Assembly (NCBI RefSeq): GCF_030867145.1 | Contig: NC_134436.1 | Span: 8,060,001-8,124,000, forward strand | From: Opisthocomus hoazin | Lineage: Eukaryota; Chordata; Aves; Opisthocomiformes; Opisthocomidae | DNA length: 64,000 bases | Reading direction: 5' to 3' | Shown: one piece after another, positions 1 through 12,425 of the stretch | Layout of the letters: every line of letters starts with the position of its first letter | Numbering within the stretch: the stretch's first letter is position 1 | Notes under the pieces: generated by a model | Databases searched by the model: none | What the model was told of the DNA's origin: nothing | The model's input: the letters and a program-made list of their open reading frames with translations, nothing else | Translations under genes and position numbers: made by a program

Positions 1-1107
1 AAGCTCTGCTAAACAGAACCAGTATGCTTTCAGTTTCGATATGATTAGCATGGACAATCACAAATCTATGGAAGAGTACTGAATTGAAGCATAGAAGGTA
101 TGGGTGTTGGAGCACCAGGGATTTCCTCATTTCATTATCAACAAGTGAGGTTTAGTAACAGCTTTCTTAGATAAGACTAAGGTAACTGTATTTAGAGCTC
201 TGCTTAAAATCCACGGAGGTGATAGTCTCAGAAATCTCAACAACCTTGGCAGCTGAAGTAACCCTTCTTTTGCTTGGGAGCCAGACTAATATATTTCTCT
301 GGTTTTAATATTGCAAATTCTCCCTCAGTTTCCTTCTCTGACTTTCTCTTGTGTCTGTCTTGGAGAAGAAAGTTAATTTTGTGGGTATTTAGCTAATTGT
401 GGCTTTTTTCATTTATGGCAAAGCTTGATAACAAAAGAGTTAAAATGAGGATGAAGTTGAAATTACATACTGAGTCTGAGGCAAATGTATGCAATTTACG
501 TTGAAGAGTGAGGGTAAATTAGTACAAATCAGAACTCCGAAACAGCACAAATCAGCTTTGTTCCAAGGTTGGTTTTGGATTAATTCCAACTGCATCACAG
601 AATTACAAATTGTAAGAAATAGTTCATAGTGATCCACAAACTAATGTCTTGAACTGCCATATGAAGATTAAATGGATTTAATTATTTCGGCTTCCTGCTG
701 TAGAGTAGAATTATGTTTGGGTGCTTAACAGTGTGTTTGTCATCACTGTGAACTGATCAAAATGGTGAAAAACAGTTGCAGGTTAGTCATTTGAATACAG
801 GTTGAATTGTCAGACTAGTTTTTGTAGCAACTCCGATACGAGTATTCATCTGACAATTAAGTGCTTATTTAAGCACTATGTTTAGCACTAACACAATTAA
901 ATTATCTTTGGTTCTTGCTCTTGTGTCATTTAATTGCCACATAATGTTGGATTTATTTCAGTGAACGTGGAAAATTAATTGATTTTCACTTTTTTACATT
1001 TGACTTGATTAAAATTCACAGCTCACTTCTGGTATTGAAGTCTTAGTCTAATCCTATACTGAGGTATATTAAGGTCTGAAGATGAAAGGAACGTCTCTGT
1101 TATGTCT
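1..1107 (+). other. PANK3: PANK3 intron upstream of mir-103 (partial)
   Basis: AT-rich sequence without a recognisable exon or repeat. I place it in the intron that hosts mir-103 because the hairpin and the next PANK3 exon follow directly on the same strand. The exon expected before this intron, encoding the TNNIGSIARMCA-type motif of pantothenate kinases, was not found here and should lie to the left of the window. Short ORFs in this stretch have no protein-like character. Confidence 0.75.
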
Positions 1108-1185
1108 TACTGTCTTCGGCTTCTTTACAGTGCTGCCTTGTTGCATATGGATCAAGCAGCATTGTACAGGGCTATGAAGGCATTG
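1108..1185 (+). ncRNA. MIR103: microRNA mir-103 precursor (PANK3-hosted copy)
   Basis: A 78-nt hairpin. The 3p arm at 1155-1177 starts with the miR-103/107 seed AGCAGCA and ends GGGCTATGA, which separates miR-103 from miR-107 (ends ...CTATCA). The 5p arm at 1118-1140 reads GGCTTCTTTACAGTGCTGCC and onwards. The terminal loop TTGCATATGGATCA is, from memory, that of the copy in PANK3 rather than the one in PANK2. In vertebrates miR-103/107 genes lie in the equivalent intron of PANK1, PANK2 and PANK3 and are processed from the host transcript; they target regulators of lipid and insulin metabolism and Dicer. The next PANK3 exon starts 328 bp downstream. The near-palindromic hairpin could also yield an antisense product of the miR-103b type; the sequence cannot show whether it does. 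Confidence 0.97.
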
Positions 1186-1512
1186 AGTCTTCTCTACCAA
1201 ATATAAGTATTTTTCATTTAATTTAGTTTTTAGCTGGGCTGTTTCATTGTCTTAGTTACTGAAAATGCTTACTTAATTTGAACACAAATGCTGCTTCTCT
1301 GTAAATTAAGTCCTCTGATTCTTCAGGGTTGCATGGTCCTTCCTTTTCCCAAAAAATGTTTTAAATTTGGAAACCATTATTTAATTGTGGATTGGTTTGA
1401 TCTTCCCCCTCCCCTTGCTCGAGACAGTCTGTTCTTTCATAGCTTATTTTTTCAAAGCTCTGTTAAACAGTGTAAATACTTACTCCTTTCCTGTTTTTTC
1501 TCTTATTTTTAG
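1186..1512 (+). other. PANK3: PANK3 intron between mir-103 and penultimate exon
   Basis: This is the rest of the mir-103 host intron. It ends in a T-rich tract (CTGTTTTTTCTCTTATTTTTAG) that forms the splice acceptor of the exon at 1513. No other feature is visible. Confidence 0.85.
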
Positions 1513-1638
1513 AAAATAAACAGAGTTGTGTTTGTTGGCAATTTTTTACGTGTGAATACTTTGTCAATGAAGCTTCTTGCATATGCACTGGATTACTGGT
1601 CAAAAGGCCAGTTGAAGGCCTTGTTCCTAGAACATGAG
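1513..1638 (+). CDS. PANK3: Pantothenate kinase 3, penultimate coding exon
   Basis: A 126-bp exon encoding 42 residues in phase 0, flanked by a TTTTTAG acceptor and a GAG|gtatgc donor. The peptide starts [13 protein letters not shown] and continues through [18 protein letters not shown] to LEHE. This is the highly conserved C-terminal part of eukaryotic type II pantothenate kinases, which phosphorylate pantothenate with ATP as the rate-setting step of coenzyme A synthesis and are feedback-inhibited by acyl-CoA. The segment belongs to the ASKHA-fold core at the dimer and acyl-CoA-sensing side of the enzyme. The combination VNTLSMK and ALDYW, with the mir-103 copy next door, favours PANK3 over PANK1 and PANK2. 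The reading frame is intact. Upstream exons are outside the window. Confidence 0.95.
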
Positions 1639-3034
1639 GTATGCTGTGGTTCGTTTATCCCTGTGTATTGTTTTACCATAAATCAAAAATGTTTGTGTGA
1701 GCAGCTTTCACGTGTGTGATATCATGAGACGCCAAGTACTCGGTAAACGCTGAAGAGACGAGGAGGTTTCTCATGGTGTGTTGGGTCTCTGGGGACAGCA
1801 CGCTCTGCCAGGGGAGTACGTCAGTTGCTTTGGGGTATCTCAGTTCATGCTATAGATTTTTGGCAAGGGACAAGAAAACGTTAAGCTCTGCACGAGGGTT
1901 AAACAGTCTTACTTTGGTTTTGGGGTGGAAGCAACAGTAGGTATTGTATTTCAAAAGATCATAGGGAGATCTAAAGCTTGGGCCTTTGAAATACTGATAT
2001 TGTGCTCAGCTGAGCTTGAGCAACATCCTGAAAGTTGAGACTGCTTTTAACAAGGACTGCTTTCATACGGCCACAGATGGACCTTAAAGTTGTTGTGGTG
2101 ATTTTATGCTCTGAGACTAACCGGCTTTTGGGCAGCTTCTGCAGTCTAGATCAGTATGGAATGCTGAGAGAGTTGACCTCTTTTGGTTAAAATATAGGCA
2201 ACCAGTATTAATTACAGGTGCAACAGCTGGCAGACTTGTAGCTATCTTGGCAGTGGGCTGGCAATTTTTGTCCTCAGTTTGTTGGTCTGCAAATATTACA
2301 GCATTACATTTATTCCCCTTCAGCTGATTCTCACAACTATTTTCCTTTATTGCTTATCCTGAGACTGACTACTCCGTCTTGGTGCTAGCGTCTGCAGTAA
2401 TAGAAGAATGGTTTCTTGTTTGTTCTGCCCCCTTCAGATTCTTCTTGGATAAATTTTAAATTTTTACATTTGATCAAGTATAAATTCCAAACACTTCTAT
2501 ATTTCATAGTTATAGGGAGGGGGAACATCTTGCTTCCCCAGAGGGGAAAAGTAATTCAATGGGAGAATGTGGTTCTTTGTGTGCAAGTAAGTATACAGTC
2601 CAAAAATGGTGTTGAAATTTGGACGTAATACTTAAATGTGAGGTGCAGTTAGTTTAAGAAATTTTAGATTTGTACCTTAGGAATAGCGTTGCTATGGATA
2701 TTGAAGATCCTTTGGCAGCCAGAATACACAGCTCCTCTAGCAAAAACAAACCAAACTTGATCTCTATGCTTTAGGAGTCGGTGATACATGTCTTGGAAGT
2801 CCTGCAGTGTATGGGAAAGCTTGGGGTGAAATCCCTAAAGCGAAGTTAGATAAGAAGGGCAGAATGTTTGTTTTGCAAAGCTCTAGAAAATTATTATGAA
2901 AGATTGTACGTTAAAAGTGTATGGTGTTCTTTCTGTAGCATTGGTCCACCAGATGCTTTGTTGTCATTGAAGCGTGGTTGGTGCAGAATTTAACACCCTA
3001 CTTGAACCTGAAATTTTTTTTTTTTTTTCAACAG
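1639..3034 (+). other. PANK3: Last intron of PANK3
   Basis: A 1,396-bp intron between the two final coding exons, with a gtatgc donor and a long pyrimidine tract (T run at 3014-3028) before the CAACAG acceptor. The longer open frame at 2416-2628 has no splice signals or family resemblance and is taken as chance. Confidence 0.9.
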
Positions 3035-3085
3035 GGGTACTTTGGAGCTGTTGGTGCTCTTCTTGGGCTGCCAAATTTCAGTTGA
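3035..3085 (+). CDS. PANK3: Pantothenate kinase 3, last coding exon with stop
   Basis: After the acceptor at 3031-3034 the frame reads GYFGAVGALLGLPNFS and then TGA at 3083-3085. Joined in phase 0 to LEHE it gives the invariant EHEGYFGAVGALL block that closes pantothenate kinases 1 to 3. The tail GLPNFS is the PANK3-type ending as I recall it; PANK1 ends with an ELFKMTDD-type tail. No frameshift or early stop is seen, so the gene looks functional at its 3' end. The protein acts in the cytosol as a dimer. Confidence 0.95.
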   Translation, partial: GYFGAVGALLGLPNFS

Positions 3086-6000
3086 GATACCAGATGTCAC
3101 TACACTGAACTATTTTCCACCTGAACGACGCTTGTTTATGGCAACGGGAACTAAATCTGGGGAGGGAAGAAGAAAATAGCAGATTTTCTGTAACTGATTT
3201 TAAGAAATGATGAGCTACTGAAGATCACCATTGGGAGGAAGAGGTTTTCACTGTCTTGGGCATTGAAAAGCGAAATGTTTGGGGATCTTGTTTATGTTCT
3301 TTGATACATGTAGCCAGTATTGAACTTTCAACATGCAATACATCCTCTGAAAACAAGCTTCCAGAAGAAGGAACGCCAATCCTTTAAGTGCTCAGTGTGA
3401 AAATATTGTAAGCTTTCTCCTGAGACTTTAGGCCCATAGGTTTTGCATATAATTGATGAAGGAAAAATTATTCTCACTACTTACACTATGTTATGAGAGC
3501 AATTTCCCATCTGTACTTACAGAAAGGAACTTTAAAAACAGTAAGGTACTATCTACAAGATGAGGAAACTGTAGGCAATTACTTCCCACAGTAAGAATAG
3601 TAATTATTTTATTTTTATGTGTAATGGAAATAATATCAATGCTTTGATTTTCAGTGGGAAGAATAGAAACTTAAGTAAATCAGCCAAAGCAGCAGATTAA
3701 GCAGTTGATGTTTTGAAGGCTTTGTGAAGATATTCACTTGCCCAAAAATTTTTGAAGATGCACCTGGTATTTTGGGAAGATCCCCTCTGTCTTTGGCTGG
3801 ATTTGGAAAAGCAATTAATGAAGGCAGGTTTTGGGGGGTGGGGAATTTTTGTTTTTGAGGATATGACTTCCAAAATGCCTTGTATCTTTTTTGGTGTCTT
3901 ATAAATTCTGACATCGTACATCATTATTTGTAAAGGTACCACAAAGCCTGAGAGAACTGGAACAAATCCTTATAAAATAGACTAAATACGGTACATCATG
4001 ATTCTGATGCTTTGGCTCATTGCTGTGGAGGTGTGGAACATTTCTGCCCCATCCTGCTAATTTGAAAATGCGATTTCTCCTTAATTTTACAAGAGTTGAT
4101 CAGAATGTAATTAGGTCTTGAAAATGAAAGGTTGCTAGCTTGCTTTTGGAAGTTTGTTTTTGGAAGTTGAGGACAGTATCAGAGTTTGTGTTGCAGCACC
4201 AAACGGACCAATATTTAGTGCACTTGCAATATGGAACCGTTCATCAAATTGTGGCCTTGGGATAAAATCTATACTCTGGAACTGATCTTTGGGTTTTTCT
4301 GCATACTTTTAAAATTTACAGTTGTGGTTATTGTAATAAGTTTAGTCCTGAAGCCAGGGCATGAGATCTTAAACTTGTAAGAGTATTATACAGTCATTAG
4401 CTGTATGACTCCTTGTGAACTAAAGAGCTACTCAATTTTATGATAAAATTTTAATGTTAGATATTTATTACAAGTGCATGACGAGCAACCAGACTAGAAC
4501 ACATTCATATGTTGGGTTTTAACGTGTTTTTAGGACCAATTGCTCAAGTGCTCCACAGCATGGCTGTGTAGTATTCACAGACACATCCGCCTAGTGGGTT
4601 AGAAACCTCTCTCTGCTATTTTCAGTCTTCTTTCTTTTCTTAAAATTCAAAGCCCCATACTAACACCATATGGCTTTTTAAAGATGATTTCTGTGGTCCT
4701 TTAAGAGTACAGTAACTTGGGAGTAGCCAATTCGTTAAGCCCAATGCCAATCACAAATGCAGTTCCATTTATTGTTGCTTTTCCTGGTACTCATACTGCG
4801 TTTCCATTGTGCTTGCTTTGATGTTTCATTTTAGACCTAAGAAACCAAACAAAAATTACACGCACTGTTCAACTGATCTAATGCTAAATCAGAGCACTTC
4901 AGAAAGTAAGTGAATATGGTTTTATAGAATGTCTTTATAAATGCTGTGTACTGTTCCTTTTGAGTTACAATTGACTGTAGAAAGTAACCTTTATTTAGTT
5001 AAAAAACTTTGTAAAAACTCAATTTTCTGAATGTTTTTACAGCCTCCGGAAAATTTTGCAAGCCAGCTGTGTGTTTTTCTTGCAGAGTACTTTGAGACAC
5101 GTACAACAGCTTGATTAGAAACAGTTCCTTTAGCCCATATTTATTGCCACTTCACTTCTCATTTTGTGATACTGAAAGAGAGCTGATCTTCGAGCAGTGG
5201 TTAGAAGTTACTTGTATATTTAACCAGAACCATCTGTAGAAGATGATTACCTAATGACCATGGTTAGTTTAAACCATTTGAAGTTGGTATGACCTAAGAT
5301 ACATTTTTTTTTAAGGTAAATTGTACAGAGTTACAGAATAAATTAATGGAGTAATTCTTGAATAGCTGTACTGTATAGAAACTACTGTAAGAATCAAGAA
5401 GTATGCCCTACCTCTGTTTTACTTCCCTTGAGCTTCTAAAAAATTTGCTTTATTTTGCTAGTTTTATCAGCACAATTGCTACTTCATTACAAGAGCACCC
5501 AGAGAAGTTTTCAAGCCCTGCTGTAGAGCCCAGGGGTCCTATGTTGAAGCCACGTCTTTGGGTTTCATCTCACTTTTTCTCAGCTTAGAACTTGTTACTA
5601 GTGTCTCCAGAGATTGACTCTACCACCAGTAGAAATGCGAGGCATCACAAGTGGTTGCAAGATAAGCCTTAAAGTCTTTTCATCTACATTCTCTTCTAAA
5701 TAGGTTGAAAAGGCTTGTTTCTTTTATACAAATCACTGGAGTAACTTGCTTTTTCCTGATTTCAGTTTTTACTTTCACCCTTGCCGTTTGTTTTCCTCAA
5801 AGCTAACTGGTTGAAGCATCTTTAGAATGAATTGATTGTGTGATATACTACAGTAGAGAAAATTCGGGGTTTTCTCAGGGCTACTGTTGTCTTCTCAAGT
5901 GGAACCACTTCTCTAGAGGAAACGTGTGGTATTTCTTTTTCTAAAGTAAATGTAAAGCTCATTTTGAATGTGTAATCGTTTTCAGCTCAATCAGCCGTGC

Positions 6001-7184
6001 GAGTGCCTTTTAATTTTTTCATATAATGCCAACTTTGCTGATACTGGGACTTTATCCATGAGGTCTCCAAACCAGTGCTGCTTACCAGAGAAATAGCAGA
6101 TAATTTTATTGGCCGTGGAGATGATCCCTTTAATCCAGTCTAGCTAGAGATGGCAGGAAAACAGCACCAGGTTTCTGGCTTCCCATCCCTGTAGCCCTTA
6201 TCTCGGGGTTATGCTTTTGCATTTCTTGGTCTCATCCCTCCAGCTTGGTCTTTATAAGTATTATGCACACTTTTATTGTATCAGTATCTCCCGAAGAATC
6301 ATGCAAGTTTTTAGTCGGATAGCTACAGATTATTTCTGCCAAAGAAATTCTTTTTTAGATGAAGCTATTCCAAGTTGGTATGGCTATTAAACTTCACTGT
6401 TTTCACCTTCCTAGTTCTACCTAGGGCAACTGCTATTTGAACAAGAGGGAACTTCTGCAGTACGTTTTGAATGTTTAGCAAGCTGGAATGAACACATCCT
6501 CAGCATTCTTCACTGAAGCTAGCATAGGTTTAATTATGAACACTTTTTCATTTATTTTAGTAAAGCCTCAATAAATTTATCAGTTCAGAGAGAAGCAGCA
6601 CTGATATACTTTCTTCGTCTTATAGTTTGATTCAGATTTTCAAAGGGTGTTCGGACATCTGGCCTGCCTTTTGAAGATCTTTCCCTCTCTGTAGTGTTCT
6701 GCAAGCAAGCATCTGTGTAATTCTACCAACACCTCTGTTCGTAATTTGAGAGTTACAGCGTGGAAAGAATATGAGACCACACTGTCCCACTTACTCTCAG
6801 CCTGTCTGTTAAGAGCAGAAGTTCAGTTCTGGCTTCTCATGATGGATTAAACATTCCTTCAGTGGTACTGTGAGATTCCTACTTGCATTTAAGTTGTTGG
6901 TAGTATACATGCAAGGTGATTATGTTGCCTTTAAGGGCTGTAATACGAACTCTTTGTCTCTATCCAGTATAGGTCCTCGGGAAATACCTGCTTCCAGATA
7001 AGTTGCAATAATTTCTCATTTCTAAATGTTTCAGAATAACAGTGAGATTTTAACATTTGCTCTAGATAAAAGACACTTTAATTAGTTCCAAATCTGTGCT
7101 GCTTGAAGACTAGATGGTGTCTTATGAATTCAGTCACTAACTTACATTAATGCCTAAATTTACATTCAACCTATTTTTAAATAC

Positions 7185-7226
7185 CACTTTCACTATTCAC
7201 GTTCTCACTTTCACTATTCGCATTCT
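7185..7226. repeat. 21-bp tandem duplication
   Basis: Two adjacent 21-bp copies, CACTTTCACTATTCACGTTCT and the same with GCATTCT at its end, differing at two positions. They lie in the presumed PANK3 3' UTR. Confidence 0.9.
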
Positions 7227-8131
7227 GGATACTGGATGGCTGTAACCCTGAGGAAACAGTTAAGTTGAGTTCAGGACAGAGATGAAGGTCAGTGCGATTC
7301 TGTTGAGGTGGTTGTGGTCAGCTTTTCATCCTGAGTCCATTTGCACACGTAACGAGATTAGTGTTTCCCTAGTGACAGGGCTTACTATATTGGGCTTTTT
7401 TGTTAATGTAGGCTTTAAAAACATGTAATATGTAGTAGAGCTTTGCTTAGGTTAAAAAGTGAACCAAAATCTGTGGGTCAGGTTAGAAGTATTTGACCAA
7501 GACCTATATAGGTCACGGTGCAGAACTAGGAGCCTGCTTGGCACGTACAGTTACTGGTTTGGTTGTGTTCATTTTTCGGTTTCTCGTTAACGCACAGTGA
7601 GAGGGGGAAGACTGAACAATCGTGGGTAAAATGGGTGAAGTAAGTCCTCAGACATGACCATGGGAGAGAAATAAGTGCTCTGTCACAGTGTAGAGGGGTA
7701 ATTCCCTTCTTACATTCTGTAAGTTTTACTGATATATTCCGAAGTGTATCACCAGTGTTCTGTCATCTGTGATAAAATTACTAATTCTTTAAGTTTAAAA
7801 AAAGTCTGCAAAGAAGCCTGTTTTATTAGTTTTGTTTACTTCACACATGTAAAGCATATTAAGTATTCTTAAAAACACACTTTCTGAAAACATCTCAAAA
7901 GATGCTGTAATATATTTGTAATTATTAATGTGCTAATGGAATATGTTTGAGCAGTCTAGGTTTGCATAACTGAGTGCCAAATCCTGCTCACTTTAGTTAC
8001 TTGAGTAGATGATTTTCTTAAATGGGGACTGTTTTAAACTAATGAGCAAGATTTGGCCTGGAGGTCTTCTGCCTGGGGAACACAGTAATGCTGCTTCGCA
8101 TATTCCTGCTGGTGCTAAATCATTTGTTGAA

Positions 8132-8680
8132 AATAAAGATGCTAAACAGAAATTGTAAATAAAATATTTATGGCCTGGTCCTTTTGACATACTTAGAATT
8201 TATCATTTGCGGATATTTTTTTTGGCCTTATTTCAAGTTTCCTTTTAGGTTTTTTTAGGGTGTGTGGACTTGTTAATGTGGCAAGTCATTGGCAGGTTTG
8301 GCTTCCTGTGCTGCTTGCTGTAAGGCCCGTAACATTCCAGTTGCGTGTTATGGTACGGATGACTTTTCATTGCTGGGTTTCAGTGTTGTATTTCATCTTA
8401 TTTTGTCACTGTAGCCATTGAAACGAATAGTTTCGGGCAGAACAAGACCAGCATTTGTTCTCTGCTAAAACTTCGAAAATCGGCCATTACTGTAAGCATT
8501 TGGGGAAGCTGTTGAAAATTCTAAAATACCCATTTAAAATAATTTTAAAAGTTAAATGTATTATTTAGTCTTGCCTATAAAATAACTGGAATATGGTGTA
8601 TCAGTTGCGAATCTTTGCTATAAATTGCTAGCATTTCACAGTACTTCTAGCATCAATTTAAGAACATTTTTGTAAATAAA
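8132..8680 (+). terminator. PANK3: Candidate PANK3 polyadenylation signals
   Basis: Three AATAAA hexamers at 8132-8137, 8158-8163 and 8675-8680. The last two sit within TGTAAATAAA, a Pumilio site overlapping a polyadenylation signal. They are the best candidates for the distal 3' end because AT-rich UTR-like sequence extends to here. No cleavage site can be proved from sequence. Confidence 0.4.
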
Positions 8681-8700
8681 AGCTTTGGGAGGAGGTACAT

Positions 8701-11700
8701 TAGTTTCAGACTGCATTACAAAATAATTCAACGATAAAACTAGTGAATTAGTATTTTGAGACATATTAAATTATGACATCTAGAACATGAAAATTACTGT
8801 GTTGATGTTACAGAGATAGGATACATAGAGGGCTTTTGATAATCTGCACTTTTTTACATTTCTGAGTTCTGGCATTGTAACAAATGAGTATTTAATTTTC
8901 CCTCTACTGTCTCATCATGTGGAGGCCTTCTAATCGCCAGTTGCTGTCTTCACATATTTGTTTCAGTCAGTCAGCAAAATGGGCAGGCAAATTTACAAGT
9001 TGTAAACCCTTGTAGGATGGAAGTTCTCTGAAGAGCCATTTGATTAAGTTGCCTTATTCGATTACATTGCACTCACGTTACGTCTCCACTTCCTTGTTTA
9101 CTGTTCTGACACTGAAGATGTGATGTAAAAATATGCGCTACAAATTTCTATTCATAAATTACAATTAATACCTTTGTGTCACCTGTTAATACAGCTCTTG
9201 TAAATTGTTTAAATTATTTTTCTTTTTATAGATTCTCACTATTGAATGTACAGATTAGATCCCTTTAATACGTCACTGAAGTAATTTCATTGGGGCCCGA
9301 ATATGGCCAGTGCTGTAATTCGTCCCATCAAAATTGTAAATAATTCTTTACTGCTTGTTTGCATGGATGAAGTTTGGGTTGCATTTGCTTTGTCATAACC
9401 CAACTCCTCTGTGATGGGCCTACTTTTTAGAGTTTATTTTCCTGGTTTTATTACCATTTGCTCTGTATGAATGTTCAAACAGTACTCTGTCTTTTCCTAA
9501 TAAATAATTTGAGATTGTTCATTGTTTGCCTCCAGCTGTGGATTTGGGGGGAGAGGTTTCTGGGTGTGTTTTTTTTTCCTTCAGCATCAGAAATTGCTGT
9601 GATACTTCATACTGGGAGTTGTTGCGTCAGGTTTTACACTAAGGAAACAACTGGTACGGTTATGCTCTTTTCTTCCTCCCCTTTAATAAAAGCCTATATT
9701 TCACAGTTCTTAGATTCAGGTCCTGTTTTTAAAAACATTTAATGTCCTAAAGAACATTAGGTTTGCAGTCTTGAAGTAGAAAGCATGCTGTGAAACTGCT
9801 GTAAGCTTTTGCCTTCCAAATTACCTTAAGAGCACACGCTGGATTCATGCACACAGGTGACTCGGAGTGTTATTTTCCTGTTGAATAAAATACTTCATGT
9901 ATAAACTGCAAGTTATATGTAAACTGCAATTACTCCTCTGTTGCCGACAATGCATCTCGTGACGAGTTTGCTGTAGCAGAGACTGTTTTTCAGGGTTCAC
10001 TGTACGCACATTTGAGGCAGCTACATGACAGATCTTTGCTTGAAACAGCTGAAAATGAAACCGTGAAAATTCTATTCTGTGTTGGGTCTCCATCGAGTCT
10101 GGCAAAGAGGAGCTCTGCACCACAGTGATTCCCGTTACTGAGGGGAGATGACCTCCTAAGAAAGGCAAGTTCCTTTACAGGTTTAAGGGGTGTCGCTTTG
10201 ATTTGCCCTTTTTTTTTTTTTTTTAATGCGGAAATACCTTGTGTTTTTTGAGTGAACTGTAGTACACTTTTGTGGAAGCTGGTTTGCGTTTCATCTGGGG
10301 TCCTTAACTGCTCCCTGGTGCAACCTGCGTGCAAGCTCAGGGGACGGTGTGAGCTGTGTGAGCTTCATTTAGTTCTGTCCTATCTATGAATCTGATTTAA
10401 AAAAATAGTTCTACGAAACAAGTGATTTCCTGTGACTGTAAGGCAATTCAGCCAGCTGTATTTGAATCTTTACTGGACTCAGAAATGCAAACCTCTAGCA
10501 ATCCTTTCATCTTCTGTTTTTTTCAGAACTGCAGATTAAAAATGAAGTTTGCCTTTCATCCCGGAGTGAACCCCCTCTGCATTTCTGTCTGTCAGCAGGT
10601 GTCAGTAAGTACATCCCCTTTCTGCCATTTCAGGCTACAGCACGGAACAGCAGGAGGTACCAGGGTGGTGGACCACGTTCTCCTGTTCCCGGTCTGGAGG
10701 GAGCAGGCAGAGCACCCTCCCGGCTGCACCACCAGCACCTCTCTGCCTTGGGGAGCTGCAGCCTCGGGGCCACAGAGCCACCAGTATTGCTCCACGTCCA
10801 CAGGCACGACCGGGAGAGAATTTTCATGACCTGTGAGTACGTAGCTGAGAGACCTCTTCAGTTTCTGAAGGGCCGGGCCGCCCTTCACACAGCTCTCCTT
10901 CTCATGCACCGGGTCTGTTACCGGACGGACAGAAGGACAAGTAAAAGCAGAGCAGCAAGTGCTGGCGGGGGTCCCGAGCCCGAGCGGGGTGGGAAAAGGC
11001 AGCGGCTGTTGGTGTCAGAGCAATGCAGGAGGTTGCGTTCACCTATGTAAGGGCGTGATGCTGCGTCACACGGACCAGCTTGCACAGACAGATGTGGCGG
11101 TGCAGGTAAAGTTGGGTTTCACACTTCCTGGGCACTCGTGTTTAGGACATACAACTTCACGTTAAAGAACGTGTTAGAAAGTGATTTGATGGCACGGTAA
11201 GCCTTGTGGTCGCTCCTGGCAACGCTTGATTAACATGTCGCTGGTCTCTAGTCACTTTAGGTACTGGATTGTGGGATTTGGAGCAGATTTTCCCAAACCG
11301 GAGGGTGTCAACAAAAATGTCACACCTAAAAGCCTTCTGCACAGCTCTTTCAGCGGATGTGAAACCAGACGTGTTGGAATGACACCTGTCACTCACATGT
11401 TTATTTGACGTACGATTCTAGTTCATAGTATTGTTCGTTATTTCATTCAAATGCCTGCGTCCTCTGCAGAAATACAGGGCTGCTGCCCGAACCTGTCCTA
11501 CTCCCACGCATACAAAGATGGTGTTTTACTGGAAGGGAACATCTTTTTCAGGCTCTGATAATCTCCTCAGCGCTTCACTCTCTGTCTTCAGAGATGTGGT
11601 GAACCTCTTGAGCTGTCAATGTTTAGCCCGACATAGGCTTGTAAATAAACCATTCTGAGACTATGAAAACAAAAACTGTGATTTTTTTTCTGACACAATA

Positions 11701-12029
11701 TTGTTCTTTTAGAGAATTTCCTGGGAAACTGAGAGCATCTTATTTTAGAAACAAATTCCAAAAAGTTGTTACTTCAGCTCTGGCCTCTGCTTTCCCTGCC
11801 ACTTGGCTATGGATTATCTGTGGGTAAGTTGCTGGAAAACACGCCTTCATTTTTCAAACGTTCTTTTCCAATCCCTATTTTTTAAAGTTGTTTTGTTTTG
11901 TTTTTTATTTTCAATTGGGTGGCTCCCTTGCACCCCACAGAGCAGCTCTGCGGGGCCCATCCTCTACTCAGCATCTCACCGGCCATCGCTTAGCACCCAG
12001 GAACCACCGGTGTGGGTCTGGTGAGTACT
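8701..12029. other. Intergenic stretch downstream of PANK3
   Basis: AT-rich to about 9.9 kb, then GC content climbs from about 10.5 kb. Contents are a T run at 10,209-10,224 and further AATAAA hexamers near 9.5, 9.69, 9.88 kb and at 11,644. No CR1 or other known repeat is seen. The overlapping ORFs on both strands at 10.4-11.1 kb have low-complexity, chance-like composition and no splice context that I can defend. Confidence 0.5.
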
Positions 12030-12425
12030 AAACCTGCTCCAGCTTCTCCTCTCTACCTGCAGATACTCCCAAATGCCCGCGCAGGCTGAGCACCGGCGGA
12101 ATTAGGTCTGACCCCACCGGGATGCGGCCAATCCAGGTGCAGGCTGTAGGCGGGAGAGCTGGACCAGCCAGGACCAAACGCCCTTCGATGCCCCGCGTGC
12201 TCGGTGTGGCTGGGATTCGGAGGATCACACACAACCGAATTACTTGTCCGGTGGTGCCGGTGAAAGCGCTTGCGAGCCCGACGTGATGCGCGGCGATAGG
12301 CTGAGAGCAGCGGGAGGCGTCGCAGACGTGCGATGGGCTGCTCCGTGACCCTGGGCGATACGCACCTCTCCTCCCCACAAACCCTGCCCTTGGCAGGGTG
12401 GTGAAGGGAAACGGCTCAGGCAAGT
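12030..12425. promoter_or_regulatory. CpG-dense block
   Basis: About 400 bp with unusually many CpG dinucleotides (for example CGCGGCGATAGG and GACGTGCGATGGG) compared with flanking DNA, and a CCAAT element in GCGGCCAATCC near 12,126. It could be an orphan CpG island or a promoter of an unrecognised transcript. The 131-residue minus-strand frame across it is typical of CpG-rich DNA and I do not call it a gene. Confidence 0.35.

Larger units (their letters stand above)
3086..8700 (+). other. PANK3: PANK3 3' UTR (end uncertain)
   Basis: This follows the TGA and keeps an AT-rich, repeat-poor character for more than 5 kb, as expected for a long vertebrate 3' UTR. It has many ATTTA motifs and several TGTAAATA sites that match the Pumilio recognition core (for example 8154 and 8671). 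Polyadenylation hexamers occur at 5337, 6570, 8132, 8158 and 8675, so shorter and longer isoforms are possible. The 3' limit is a guess based on the last close-set hexamers; transcription may run on to hexamers near 9.5-9.9 kb. Short ORFs in the stretch are not protein-like. Confidence 0.6.

Noticed and set aside
3651..3942. Two overlapping minus-strand frames in the PANK3 3' UTR
   Set aside because: They lie in different frames of the same AT-rich stretch without motifs or initiation context, antisense to a UTR.
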